Shown here piece by piece: positions 7,387 through 15,633 of a DNA stretch of 39,745 bases. Both the position numbers and the translations under genes were made by a program. The DNA comes from Candidatus Epulonipiscium sp. Lineage in GTDB: Bacteria; Bacillota; Clostridia; Lachnospirales; Defluviitaleaceae. The notes beneath the pieces are model-generated. The model had not been told where the DNA came from. It worked only from the letters and a program-made list of their open reading frames with translations, and ran no database searches. How positions within the stretch are numbered: the stretch's first letter is position 1; each line of letters begins with the position of its first letter. Location of the stretch: assembly GCA_012518815.1 (NCBI GenBank), contig JAAYRK010000024.1:1-39745 (forward strand), given 5' to 3'.

Positions 7387-8198
7387 ATGAAAAAAGAAAA
7401 CAAACTTTCTTTAGTATGGTTATCCTTTGTAATTTATTTAGTACTATTTTTAGTAATATGCAGATTTGTTGAAAATACTCAGTTAACATGGCTTTTGCTT
7501 AGTGGATACTCACTCTTTGCATCTTTAGTGTTGCTTAAAAAATATAAAATGCCAAACAAAAAGGCTGTAATAGTTGCAGTTTTTTTGTCAGCTTTGTATG
7601 TTTTATCTGAACTAGAATACTTTGGCCTTTATTCAGCAATAAGTATTGTACTGGTATTTATCGGGGTATGCTCTGTGATAGCCACATTTGAAAATGAAAA
7701 AGATTATGCCATATACTTTTTAAAAAGCAGAAGGACAAAAGATATTCTAATTTGAATAGCTATTGGAGTTTTTTTCGGACTTGTTTTTGCGGGGGTTAAC
7801 TATCTTCTTATGAAGGGAAATAATGAGATAAGACATGCTAATGTCCTGAGTGCTTTCTTGCTGTCCATAAATCCTGCAATTAAAGAGGAAATTCTTTATA
7901 GGACGGTCTTTTATGCCTTATGTTTATCTGCTGTAAATGGAGAGTTAACTACAAAGGGTGAAAGGTTTACATATTATTTTATGATGATGATTCCACATAT
8001 TCTTCCGCATACTGCAAATAGCTTTCAATATTTTACTTTGAATGAATTTGTTGTTTGGTTTGTTTCTATTATTTTGTATGCAGTGATTTTTGGATCTATA
8101 TTTACAATCTTACAAAAAAACGTGATATCACTTTTGCTATGATTGCCCATGGGATAGTGGATTTTATCCGCTTTTGTATATTTAGCTTGCCAATATAA
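7387..8198 (+). pseudogene. CPBP-family intramembrane metalloprotease, broken by TGA and frameshift
   Basis: The complete gene can be reconstructed from 7387 to the TAA at 8196-8198. Residues 1-122 (several membrane helices) run to an in-frame TGA at 7753-7755. The same frame continues through IAIGVFFGLVFAG and the protease motif KEEILYRTVFYAL (EExxxR), then IPHILPHT. At 8114-8120 a run of seven A shifts the frame; with eight A the reading would continue as QKKRDITFAMIAHGIVDFIR, restoring the last conserved His motif, and end SLPI-stop. Two lesions make it a pseudogene. CPBP (CAAX/Abi) proteases often accompany bacteriocin-immunity or ABC cassettes, matching the ATPase stub upstream. Confidence 0.88.
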
Positions 8199-8298
8199 AA
8201 TAAAAAGCAGCTTAAGCATTTTAATTGGCTAATGCTAAAAATTTGTAGCAACAAGTCGAAAATTGATATATAATTAAATTACCATTATACAAAGGCAT

Positions 8299-8342
8299 AA
8301 TACCATTATTTGTTAGTTGTTGAATGATAAATAATAGGTATT
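8299..8342 (+). promoter_or_regulatory. Leader hairpin upstream of chemoreceptor gene
   Basis: AATACC plus ATTATTT (8299-8311) pair with AAATAAT and GGTATT (8329-8342), leaving a single bulged A at 8336 and a 17-base loop. There is no T-run, so it is not a terminator. It lies about 20 bases before the ribosome binding site at 8362-8369 and downstream of a possible -10 (TATAAT, 8269-8274). It could affect translation or mRNA stability, or bind a regulator. Confidence 0.45.
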
Positions 8343-8373
8343 GACCTAAGATACAAATTAAAGGAGGATAAGA

Positions 8374-9828
8374 ATGCAAGATAATTCATTAGTTAAACAT
8401 GTAAGTGTGGTTAACAAGTGCTTGAATTGGTTCTTTTTCACAGTAGGATTTATCATGTTGATTGCTGGAGTTATAACAAAGACAATTGCTACAAGTATTA
8501 TTCCTCTTTCAGTAACAATAGTTTCTGCTTTTGTTGCCTTCTTTTTAAGACATAAGAAAAAGGAAACGGCAGCAAGTATTGTTTTAGTTGCTTCAGCTTT
8601 GATACAAGTACTTCCTTTAATGTTAATGGTGAGAGATAATGCTTTTGTATTAGCTATGCTACCAATCAGTGTTGGTGCTTTATATTTAAATACTTGGATT
8701 TTTGCTATTGTCGGTATTATCACAAATATATTTACGATTATTTTACAATTATCAAATCCGACTCCTGATATGGTGAATGCTTTATTTGCATGTATTATGC
8801 AAGTTCTTATAACAATCATCTTATTTTTATTAGTAAGAGCCGGCGCAAAGCTGATAAGAGCTGCAAATGAAAATGGAGTACAATTAAGTATATTATTAGA
8901 TCAGTTACAAAAAACGATGGATGCAGTTAGAACAAATACTTCTGTTTTAAACACTGATATTTCCAGAGGTAAAGAGAATCTTGGAATTGTCCGTGAAATA
9001 AGCAACTCAATCGCATCAGCGGCTCAGGAAATTTCTACTGGTATAGTTAGTCAGAGTGAAAGTGTTTCTCAGATTAACCAAACGGTGAAGAAAGCAGATG
9101 AGAAAGTATCAGAGCTGATAGACTTTTCAAATCAACTGGGAAAAGTTACTACCAATACCAGTAATATTGTGACAGAAGGATTTCACAATATTAATACCCT
9201 GGATAAGCAGATGGAGATTATTAATCAGTCCGTTACAAAATCTGTAGAGACCGTTCAGGAATTATCTAAGAATATGGATGAAATATATGATTTCTTATCT
9301 GGAATTACCCACATTGCAGAACAGACCAATTTGCTTGCCTTAAATGCAGCAATTGAAGCTGCTAGAGCTGGAGAATCAGGTAAAGGTTTTGCAGTAGTTG
9401 CAGGAGAAGTTAAACAATTGGCAGAGCAAAGTTCATCGATAGTAGAGCAGATTAATCAAATCATACATCAAATAAAGAATAAAACAAAAAATGTTTTCGA
9501 TGAAGTAAGCAGAGGTCAGGAAGCGACTCAAGATGGAGAGAAAGTTGTAAAAAGTGTTAATCTTAGTTTTGAAATGATACAAGATTCTTTTAAAAATATG
9601 AATCAATATATTGCTGACGAAATTAGCAGAATTGAAAATATTGCAGACTTATTTTCTAATATTGAGAAAGAAATCGATCGCATTGCAAGTATTTCTGAGG
9701 GACATGCTGCTGCAGTAGAGGAGCTGTCGGCGACAATACAAGAGCATACTGCCAGCATTGAAATTATGAATAATTTAATGCAAAACATAAAAGACTCCAG
9801 TGATAATTTGCAAGCTGTTATTCAATAA
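8374..9828 (+). CDS. Methyl-accepting chemotaxis protein, multi-TM, no HAMP
   Basis: Chemoreceptor of 484 residues. Residues 10-158 contain about five or six hydrophobic segments with short loops ([56 protein letters not shown]), not the usual two helices with an external sensor. The rest is a methyl-accepting coiled coil with the conserved hairpin tip [20 protein letters not shown], which contacts CheA and CheW. No HAMP domain is evident. It may sense a signal within or at the membrane (inference). It is monocistronic, starts after AAAGGAGGATAAGA, and ends at a terminator at 9913. Confidence 0.93.
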   Translation: MQDNSLVKHVSVVNKCLNWFFFTVGFIMLIAGVITKTIATSIIPLSVTIVSAFVAFFLRHKKKETAASIVLVASALIQVLPLMLMVRDNAFVLAMLPISVGALYLNTWIFAIVGIITNIFTIILQLSNPTPDMVNALFACIMQVLITIILFLLVRAGAKLIRAANENGVQLSILLDQLQKTMDAVRTNTSVLNTDISRGKENLGIVREISNSIASAAQEISTGIVSQSESVSQINQTVKKADEKVSELIDFSNQLGKVTTNTSNIVTEGFHNINTLDKQMEIINQSVTKSVETVQELSKNMDEIYDFLSGITHIAEQTNLLALNAAIEAARAGESGKGFAVVAGEVKQLAEQSSSIVEQINQIIHQIKNKTKNVFDEVSRGQEATQDGEKVVKSVNLSFEMIQDSFKNMNQYIADEISRIENIADLFSNIEKEIDRIASISEGHAAAVEELSATIQEHTASIEIMNNLMQNIKDSSDNLQAVIQ

Positions 9829-9912
9829 TACATAATTGTTGGTTTGCTTAATTATTGAAACAATTAGAATCTATAAGAAAACAGATAGCCCTTTTGCTTA
9901 TAGAAATTTTTC

Positions 9913-9943
9913 AGACAGAGTTCTAATAGAAACTCTGTCTTTT
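9913..9943 (+). terminator. Rho-independent terminator after chemoreceptor gene
   Basis: AGACAGAGTT (9913-9922) pairs with AACTCTGTCT (9931-9940), ending in TTTT. The following 9944-10175 is AT-rich. I see no confident promoter, riboswitch or gene there before the BrnQ ribosome binding site. Confidence 0.85.
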
Positions 9944-10175
9944 AATTTATCCAAAGTACAAACTAGTTAAATGAAAGGAAATTTTATTTTCTAAAAGCAA
10001 ATGACTGCTTAAAAAAGCATAATTTCTAATATTCATATATCGCAAATCGAAAGAATTTGTTAAAATAATTAATTATAATAATATCAAATAATATTGATGA
10101 TAATTAAGCACTTTTTTATTTGCTATCTTAAGAAACAGTGCTTACTATACTTTAAATATGCAGGGAGTTTTGGTT

Positions 10176-11531
10176 ATGAAAGAAAGACTCGATTTTAAAT
10201 CTAACATATTAATCGGTTCCTTATTATTTGGATTGTTTTTCGGGGCAGGAAATCTAATTTTTCCTGTGTACATGGGCCAATTAGCTGGCCCAAAGACATT
10301 AGAGGCGACGATAGGTTTTTTAATGACTGGAGTAGGACTTCCGCTATTAGGAGTTATTGCTTCTGCCCTTTCGAAAAGTGATAGTTTATTTGATATGGCA
10401 AAACCAGTAAGCAAAGCCTATTCGGTATTTTTTACGTGTATGCTATATTTGACGATTGGACCTTTATTTGCGATTCCCCGAACGGCCAGTGTGGCTTTTG
10501 AGGTGGGATTAAATCCTTTTATTTCAAAGGAATACCTTAAACTTGGTTTGTTTATATTTTCCCTTCTTTTCTTTGTAATTACTCTTTATTTTTCCCTCAA
10601 GCCTGCTAGAATCCTTGATTGGGTGGGAAAATATCTTACGCCCATTTTTTTAGTCCTTTTGTCGGTATTAATTCTAGCAACTTTTTTAAAACCTATGGGA
10701 CAAGCCAGTCAATATGAAGCTCAAGGTGCTTATGTGCAAAAGGCATTTTTTACTGGTTTATTAGAGGGCTATAATACAATGGATGCCTTAGCTTCCCTGG
10801 CTTTTGCTATTATCATTATCTCCAATATTGAAAAGCTTGCGATTAGAGATCCTAAGAAAAAGGCCATAGAAACAGCTAAATCAGGCTTGGTTTGCGTTAT
10901 GGGAATGAGTTTTATTTATGCTTCCTTAGCTTATATGGGGGCAACAAGCTTAGGGGTTGTCGGTAGAGCTTCAAATGGTGGGCAGGTTATGTCTTTAGTT
11001 AGTGAATATTACTTTGGCAATACAGGCAAGATTTTATTAGCTGCCATTGTAACAGTTGCCTGTTTAAAGACAGCCATTGGTTTAATTACTTCTTGTTCCC
11101 AGATGTTTAGTAGGCTGTTTCCAAAGTCTTTATCTTATAATCAGTATGCGGCTTTCTTTACGATAATATCTTTTATTATTGCTAACTTTGGTCTTAATAA
11201 AATTATTCAGCTTTCTATACCAGTATTGATGTTTTTATATCCATTGGCTATTGTATTGATTATTTTATCACTGCTTTTTCCAGTTCTTAATAAAGCTGAA
11301 GAAGTCTATAAGTGGACAACTGCTTTGACAATCTTTGCGGCCTTCTTTGATCTTTGTAATGCACTTCCAGATACGATAAAGAAGAGTTCTGTAATCAACA
11401 GCCTAATAAAATTTGCCAGAGTTTATTTGCCAGGATTTGATTTTGGATTTGGCTGGCTTATACCTGCACTGGTCGGCTTTATCATAGGCATTGTCTTATG
11501 GAAAGTCCGGGGAAGAAGTTTAGAACAATAA
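10176..11531 (+). CDS. brnQ: Branched-chain amino-acid transporter BrnQ (LIVCS family)
   Basis: Cation-coupled symporter for leucine, isoleucine and valine in the cytoplasmic membrane. The family signature is at the N-terminus: LIGSLLFGLFFGAGNLIFPV, then GPKTLEATIGFLMTGVGLPLLG. About twelve hydrophobic segments follow, with FAIPRTASVAFEVG and YNTMDALASLAFAIIIISNI characteristic of BrnQ. The length of 451 residues fits the family. I prefer ATG 10176 (MKERLDFKSN) over the upstream ATG 10158, because GGGAG lies 8-9 bases before it and the family begins near this point. It stands alone, with a weak hairpin after it. Confidence 0.93.
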   Translation: MKERLDFKSNILIGSLLFGLFFGAGNLIFPVYMGQLAGPKTLEATIGFLMTGVGLPLLGVIASALSKSDSLFDMAKPVSKAYSVFFTCMLYLTIGPLFAIPRTASVAFEVGLNPFISKEYLKLGLFIFSLLFFVITLYFSLKPARILDWVGKYLTPIFLVLLSVLILATFLKPMGQASQYEAQGAYVQKAFFTGLLEGYNTMDALASLAFAIIIISNIEKLAIRDPKKKAIETAKSGLVCVMGMSFIYASLAYMGATSLGVVGRASNGGQVMSLVSEYYFGNTGKILLAAIVTVACLKTAIGLITSCSQMFSRLFPKSLSYNQYAAFFTIISFIIANFGLNKIIQLSIPVLMFLYPLAIVLIILSLLFPVLNKAEEVYKWTTALTIFAAFFDLCNALPDTIKKSSVINSLIKFARVYLPGFDFGFGWLIPALVGFIIGIVLWKVRGRSLEQ

Positions 11532-11574
11532 TTTTATATTATCTAATGATAATAAGGATATCTTACAAGTAATG

Positions 11575-11611
11575 AAAAGCCCACTATGCCTTTAAAAGAA
11601 TAAGGGCTTTT
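11575..11611. terminator. Possible bidirectional terminator after brnQ
   Basis: AAAAGCCC (11575-11582) and GGGCTTTT (11604-11611) form an 8-base stem with a long loop. The T-run is only four bases and lies within the stem. A weak terminator is likely from its place after brnQ. Confidence 0.5.
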
Positions 11612-11752
11612 GGTAAAAATTAAGTTTGAATAAAAGAAGTTAAAGTTGGCAGACTAGATAATGTTATCATGATTTCTTAAAAAGTCGGAGATATAAAATA
11701 CAGTGAACAAAGTTTAAAATGAAATAATTTGTCTAATATATTGAGATTATGG

Positions 11753-11780
11753 TGCAAAATGCCTTGAAATGTGGTACAAT
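11753..11780 (+). promoter_or_regulatory. Extended -10 promoter of DUF438 gene
   Basis: TGGTACAAT (11772-11780) is an extended -10 box, with TGCAAA (11753-11758) as a weak -35 at 16 bases. The ribosome binding site AAGGAGGCGGC precedes the ATG at 11823. Confidence 0.45.
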
Positions 11781-11822
11781 TATTATTAGTCTGAAAATTG
11801 TCATTAATAAGGAGGCGGCAAT

Positions 11823-13055
11823 ATGAGTGAAATGATCAATAACCGTGAATATAGGCAAAAGGTTTTAAAGGAATTAATTAAAGAACTGCACAATGGTAAA
11901 ACGGTCGATGAAATAAAACCTAGATTTGAAAAGCTAATCGAAGGAATATCAGCCGCTGAAATTACTGAAATGGAACAAGCATTAATTATGGAAGGTATGC
12001 CAATAGAAGAGATTCAAAGGCTTTGTGATGTCCATGCTGCTGTTTTTAAAGGCTCCATTGAAGACATACACAGGCCACAAAGTCCTGAAGAAGTGCCAGG
12101 TCATCCTATCCATACTTTTAAACTTGAAAATGACGCAATAACTAAACTTGTTGAAAGTGAAATTAAGCCAGAATTAGAGCGTTATAAAAAAGGTGAGACA
12201 ACTGAGAGTTTAAAGAAGTTAGAAGAAAGCTTTAAGAAACTTTGGGAGATAGACAAGCATTATTCACGAAAAGAAAATTTGTTGTTTCCCTATCTTGAAA
12301 AATACGGTATAACTGCACCTCCTAAGGTAATGTGGGGGGTAGATGATGAAATTAGAGAAGGTATTAAAGAAATAAACAGGAGTCTTTTAGCTGGAAATAA
12401 GGATGTACTTTTAGAAAAAGCAGAAGAAACAGTAGATAAGCTTCTAGAGATGATTTTTAAGGAAGAAAAAATTCTTTTCCCAATGGCTTTAGAGACTTTG
12501 ACAGAAGATGAATGGATTGAAATTGTAAAATCGGCTGACGAAATAGGATATTGTCTGATAACACCTAAAAATCAATGGAAACCTGCCCAAGTAGATATAG
12601 TTGAGAAGACACAAAAAGAAGAAGGAACAAAAGCACCTGTAGAAGAAGGTTATATAGAATTTGATGCGGGTTGCCTTACTCCAGAAGAAATTAATTCAAT
12701 ATTTAATACTTTACCAATTGATATTACCTTTGTGGATAAGGATGGTGCTGTAAAGTATTTTACTCAAGGTAAGGAAAGAATTTTCGCACGTCCTAAGACG
12801 GTTCTTGGAAGACAGGTTCATAACTGTCATCCTCCAGCTAGTGTACACATAGTAGAAAAGATTGTAGAAGATTTAAAAGCAGGACGTAAGGACCACGAGG
12901 ATTTTTGGATTAAAATGGGCGAAAAATATGTCTTTATTAGGTATTTTGCTGTTAGAAATGAAAAAGGCGAATTCTTGGGAGTAATTGAGGTGTCACAAGA
13001 CATTGCTCCAATACAAAAAATTACAGGTGAGAAACGTCTTCTTTCAGATGATTAG
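11823..13055 (+). CDS. DUF438-hemerythrin-PAS domain protein
   Basis: A 410-residue soluble protein with three modules. Residues about 8-75 match the DUF438 helical domain (LKELIKELHNGKTVDEIKPR). Residues about 95-225 form a hemerythrin-like HHE four-helix domain with candidate iron ligands in GHPIHTFKLEN, DKHYSRKENLLFPYLEKYG and EEKILFPMA. Residues about 285-400 form a PAS domain (IFNTLPIDITFVDKDGAVKY, HNCHPPASVHIVEKIV). This architecture is common in anaerobes and is thought to sense oxygen, nitric oxide or redox state through the di-iron site, though no output domain is present. It is monocistronic, with its own promoter and terminator. Confidence 0.9.
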   Translation: MSEMINNREYRQKVLKELIKELHNGKTVDEIKPRFEKLIEGISAAEITEMEQALIMEGMPIEEIQRLCDVHAAVFKGSIEDIHRPQSPEEVPGHPIHTFKLENDAITKLVESEIKPELERYKKGETTESLKKLEESFKKLWEIDKHYSRKENLLFPYLEKYGITAPPKVMWGVDDEIREGIKEINRSLLAGNKDVLLEKAEETVDKLLEMIFKEEKILFPMALETLTEDEWIEIVKSADEIGYCLITPKNQWKPAQVDIVEKTQKEEGTKAPVEEGYIEFDAGCLTPEEINSIFNTLPIDITFVDKDGAVKYFTQGKERIFARPKTVLGRQVHNCHPPASVHIVEKIVEDLKAGRKDHEDFWIKMGEKYVFIRYFAVRNEKGEFLGVIEVSQDIAPIQKITGEKRLLSDD

Positions 13056-13107
13056 TTATCAATCATAGCTCAATTTTTTTCTCTTTGCTAAATATTTTCC
13101 ATATTAG

Positions 13108-13150
13108 GCCTTCAATGCTGGATTATATCCAGTATTGGAGGCGTTTTTTT
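13108..13150 (+). terminator. Strong rho-independent terminator
   Basis: A stem of about 16 pairs with a few mismatches (GCCTTCAATGCTGGAT against ATCCAGTATTGGAGGC) around a TAT loop is followed by seven T (13144-13150). It ends the DUF438 gene. Confidence 0.9.
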
Positions 13151-13173
13151 ATGAAAAATTTTATTGACAATTA

Positions 13174-13273
13174 TATCTTTACTCGATATATCGACTTGTG
13201 ATAGAGAAGGACATTTTATTTAAGATTAATTTAAGGTGTATCTAAGGTAGATTAAAGCTTGCTATTTTATACT
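13174..13273 (+). promoter_or_regulatory. Regulatory region of ABC/two-component operon: palindrome and four 11-bp-phased repeats
   Basis: TTGACA (13174-13179) with TGTGAT 17 bases later (13197-13202) is one possible promoter, and the perfect palindrome TCGATATATCGA (13183-13194) fills its spacer. Downstream, TTTAAG 13219, TTTAAG 13230, TCTAAG 13241 and TTAAAG 13252 recur at exactly 11-base steps, the arrangement bound by OmpR/PhoB-type regulators. Just beyond them lies TATACT (13268-13273) or the extended TGCTATTTT (13260-13268), which would be a regulator-activated start with a very short leader. The operon encodes an OmpR-type regulator, so autoregulation is likely (inference). Confidence 0.65.
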
Positions 13274-13292
13274 GTAATTAGGAGGTGGTAGG

Positions 13293-13991
13293 ATGCTTAT
13301 AAAAATGAAAGGAATAAAAAAATCTTTTGAGCAAAAGAAAATTTTTAACAATTTAAATCTAGAAATTAATAAAGGTGAAGTATTTGCCCTAATAGGTCCT
13401 AATGGTGTTGGGAAGACATCTCTTATGCGGATAATACTCCAATGGGATAAGGACTTTGAGGGGGAATATGTTAAAGAAGAAAACATAAGAATTGGTTATT
13501 CACCTGAGATACCAATGTTTCCAGAAATATTGACGGGCCGAAAGGTTTTAGAGTACTACATGGAAGTAAGGGGCTTTGATAAGTCTAGATATAAAAATGA
13601 AAGTGTAAGCTTAATGGAAAGAGTCGGCTTGTTATTAACTAAAGATACATTAGTAAAAAATTATTCAAAGGGTATGAAGCAAAGGCTTGCAGTTGCACAA
13701 TCCTTGATAGGGGATCCTGATCTTTTGCTATTAGACGAACCTTCTGCAGGACAGGACTTTCTTGGTCAACAACAAATGCAAGATTTAATTGGTAAATTAA
13801 AAGAGGATGGCAAAGGTATAATGCTTAGTTCTCATCTTCTTTATGATGTAGAAAAGGTAGCAGACAGAGGAATTATTATAATGAATGAAAATCTATATAG
13901 ACATTTTACTAAAGAAGATTTTAAGGATATGTCGTTGGCAGATATGTTTATTGAGTTATCAAAGGAGGCAAGTCATGAAAGCCGTAATTAA
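13293..13991 (+). CDS. ABC transporter ATP-binding protein (BcrA/drug-peptide exporter type)
   Basis: ATPase of an ABC exporter, 232 residues. Walker A is GPNGVGKTS, the signature is YSKGMKQRLAVAQSL, Walker B is LLLLDEPSAGQD and the H-loop is MLSSHLLYDVEKVADRG. The Walker B phrase has Gln where most relatives have Leu before Asp (SAGQD instead of SAGLD). The start follows TAGGAGGTGGTAGG. It overlaps the permease gene by 17 bases and is the first gene of a five-gene operon ending in a two-component system. That layout is typical of systems that detect and export, or resist, antimicrobial peptides. Confidence 0.9.
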   Translation: MLIKMKGIKKSFEQKKIFNNLNLEINKGEVFALIGPNGVGKTSLMRIILQWDKDFEGEYVKEENIRIGYSPEIPMFPEILTGRKVLEYYMEVRGFDKSRYKNESVSLMERVGLLLTKDTLVKNYSKGMKQRLAVAQSLIGDPDLLLLDEPSAGQDFLGQQQMQDLIGKLKEDGKGIMLSSHLLYDVEKVADRGIIIMNENLYRHFTKEDFKDMSLADMFIELSKEASHESRN

Positions 13992-14742
13992 ATTACATTT
14001 AAAAGAAAATATAAAAAAGAATTCCTTTATAATTTTTGCTATTTTAGGAACTATAGTAAGCTTGATAGTTTTATTTGAGTTGGAGTTTAGTGTTAATGGG
14101 ATGAAAAGCACTTCAGACTATGCCATCTATGGGATTCAATGGAGGATACTTTCTATTATTGCATGCTTAGCAGGAGTTACTTTATCTATGAATGTTATAG
14201 CAAATCATAGACAAGGGACTAAAAGGGAATTATTAAAACTCCATGGTTTACCTGTGTATAAACAATATTTAAGTTTAATATCAGGTAATATAATAGTTGC
14301 TTTTTTAATGGCTTTAATTTTATGTCTAGGTATGTTTGTTCAAATAATTATTAAGGGTACAGATGTAACATTTTTTGGATTTTTAATGGCTTTATTTTTC
14401 TACTTGTTAACAATATTGATTTCAACACTTTTTATATCCTTGTTAACTATAATATTTCCATCAGTTGTAGCTGCATTGTTGGGAATAATGATAATTATCT
14501 TAGGCAATTTAAGAGGAACTTTAGAAATAATTATAGGAAATAAGGGTGGTATCTTTGGAAATATAATGACAGTTTTTTTAAAGTTTCTTCCTCCCCTTGA
14601 TAGCTTTGGGCAATTAATTATAGATTTTTTTATGAAAGAGTTTTCTGATTTTAGCAAGTTATTTAGCAGTCTATTTTACCTTTGGCTTTTAATAGGAGTT
14701 ACTTATTTGCTGACTAAGGTGGTGGAAAGAAATGAAAATTAA
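13975..14742 (+). CDS. ABC transporter permease
   Basis: Membrane partner of the preceding ATPase, about 255 residues with roughly six hydrophobic segments: FIIFAILGTIVSLIVLFELE, IVAFLMALILCLGMFVQIII, LMALFFYLLTILISTLFISL, VVAALLGIMIIILG and a final LWLLIGVTYLL. The start is ATG 13975 (MKAVIKLHLK), supported by AAAGGAGG just upstream. An in-frame ATG at 13885 lies deep inside the ATPase gene and lacks a binding site. The topology fits ABC-2/lantibiotic-immunity permeases rather than the ten-helix BceB type with a large external domain. Its stop overlaps the start of the next gene. Confidence 0.88.
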   Translation: MKAVIKLHLKENIKKNSFIIFAILGTIVSLIVLFELEFSVNGMKSTSDYAIYGIQWRILSIIACLAGVTLSMNVIANHRQGTKRELLKLHGLPVYKQYLSLISGNIIVAFLMALILCLGMFVQIIIKGTDVTFFGFLMALFFYLLTILISTLFISLLTIIFPSVVAALLGIMIIILGNLRGTLEIIIGNKGGIFGNIMTVFLKFLPPLDSFGQLIIDFFMKEFSDFSKLFSSLFYLWLLIGVTYLLTKVVERNEN

Positions 14743-15607
14743 GAGGATTTATTTTTTTATAGGAATATGCCTAGTTGCTGGAATGTATTTTACTAAAATC
14801 GACAGTATCGATAAAGATAGTCTTAATTTAATAGAAAGAGCCAGAGAAATGGACTTAGAACAAAAATTGTGGCCTGGATATAAGCTTAGTAAATATCCTA
14901 TAGATGTAAACTACGGTAGTGTAGAATTTAGGTATGACAATGGAGAAATAATAAGGCAAAAGCCAACTTTAGAAGTCTTAGCCTTTACTGCCTATCCTGA
15001 AGAAAATGGTTCTGTAATAAAAGTACTGCCTAAATCAATGTTACGCCAAGCCATAAATATAATGGGTGATATAAGTAATAAAGAAATAGAGCATTATTAT
15101 ATTGCTAGTTTATTTCATGAAGGATTTCATGCTTTTCAATTTGAAAATAGTGATGTTTTTGACATAGAAAAAAGTCAAAATATTTCTGAAGAATTCATGA
15201 ATATTCTATATATATTAGACCATGATGAAAAATATCAAAATTTGTGGTTAGAAGAAGAAAGGGCTCTAGTTGACTATTATAAGAAAAATGATAAAGAAGC
15301 ATGGTTAATAGCCTATAATAAAAGAACGAAATATCTAAAAGAAATCTTAGGAGATGATTATGATTTTTATATGGAAATGGAAAATGAAAAAGAATTAATA
15401 GAGGGAACAGCAAAATACATTGAAGATAAAGTATTAGATATTTTAAGAGGAGCTGAAAAAGAAATCGAGTCTTTAGATTTATATCAAAAAGGGCTTAATA
15501 AGTTTTATGAAAGAGGAAGACTTAAGTGCCTTATTCTTGATAAAGACAAGGCCTGGAAAGAAAATTTATTTAATTTAGACATTACATTGACAGATTTACT
15601 GCTATAA
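14732..15607 (+). CDS. Membrane-anchored putative zinc metallopeptidase (HEXXH)
   Basis: A 291-residue protein that I cannot place in a named family. Residues 5-21 are hydrophobic (RIYFFIGICLVAGMYF), a signal anchor or uncleaved signal that puts the rest outside. At about residue 128-132 is HEGFH, a classical HEXXH zinc site, in the context ASLFHEGFHAFQFEN. Downstream are acidic candidates for a third ligand: LWLEEERALVDYY (about 60 residues on) and ELIEGTAKYIEDK, whose EGTAxYxE phrase recurs in metallopeptidases. The gene overlaps the permease gene, sits before the two-component genes and has RBS-like GGTGG. It may cleave an extracellular peptide or stress signal for the operon (inference). 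Confidence 0.75.
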   Translation: MKIKRIYFFIGICLVAGMYFTKIDSIDKDSLNLIERAREMDLEQKLWPGYKLSKYPIDVNYGSVEFRYDNGEIIRQKPTLEVLAFTAYPEENGSVIKVLPKSMLRQAINIMGDISNKEIEHYYIASLFHEGFHAFQFENSDVFDIEKSQNISEEFMNILYILDHDEKYQNLWLEEERALVDYYKKNDKEAWLIAYNKRTKYLKEILGDDYDFYMEMENEKELIEGTAKYIEDKVLDILRGAEKEIESLDLYQKGLNKFYERGRLKCLILDKDKAWKENLFNLDITLTDLLL

Positions 15608-15633
15608 TATAATTAAGAGAAAGGGGTGAGGGC

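Noticed and set aside
7753-7755. In-frame TGA in the CPBP gene as a recoded selenocysteine codon
   Set aside because: The family has no catalytic Cys there, I saw no supporting stem-loop, and a second lesion (frameshift at 8114-8120) shows the gene is simply broken.
8254-8261. AGTCGAAA upstream of the chemoreceptor as a Spo0A box
   Set aside because: The first base deviates from TGTCGAA and its distance to the -10 (14 bases) differs from the site at 29492; too weak alone.
10106-10143. AAGCAC...GTGCTT inverted repeat before brnQ as an attenuator
   Set aside because: Only six pairs around a 26-base loop, with no terminator T-run and no alternative pairing partner; chance is likely in this AT-rich sequence.
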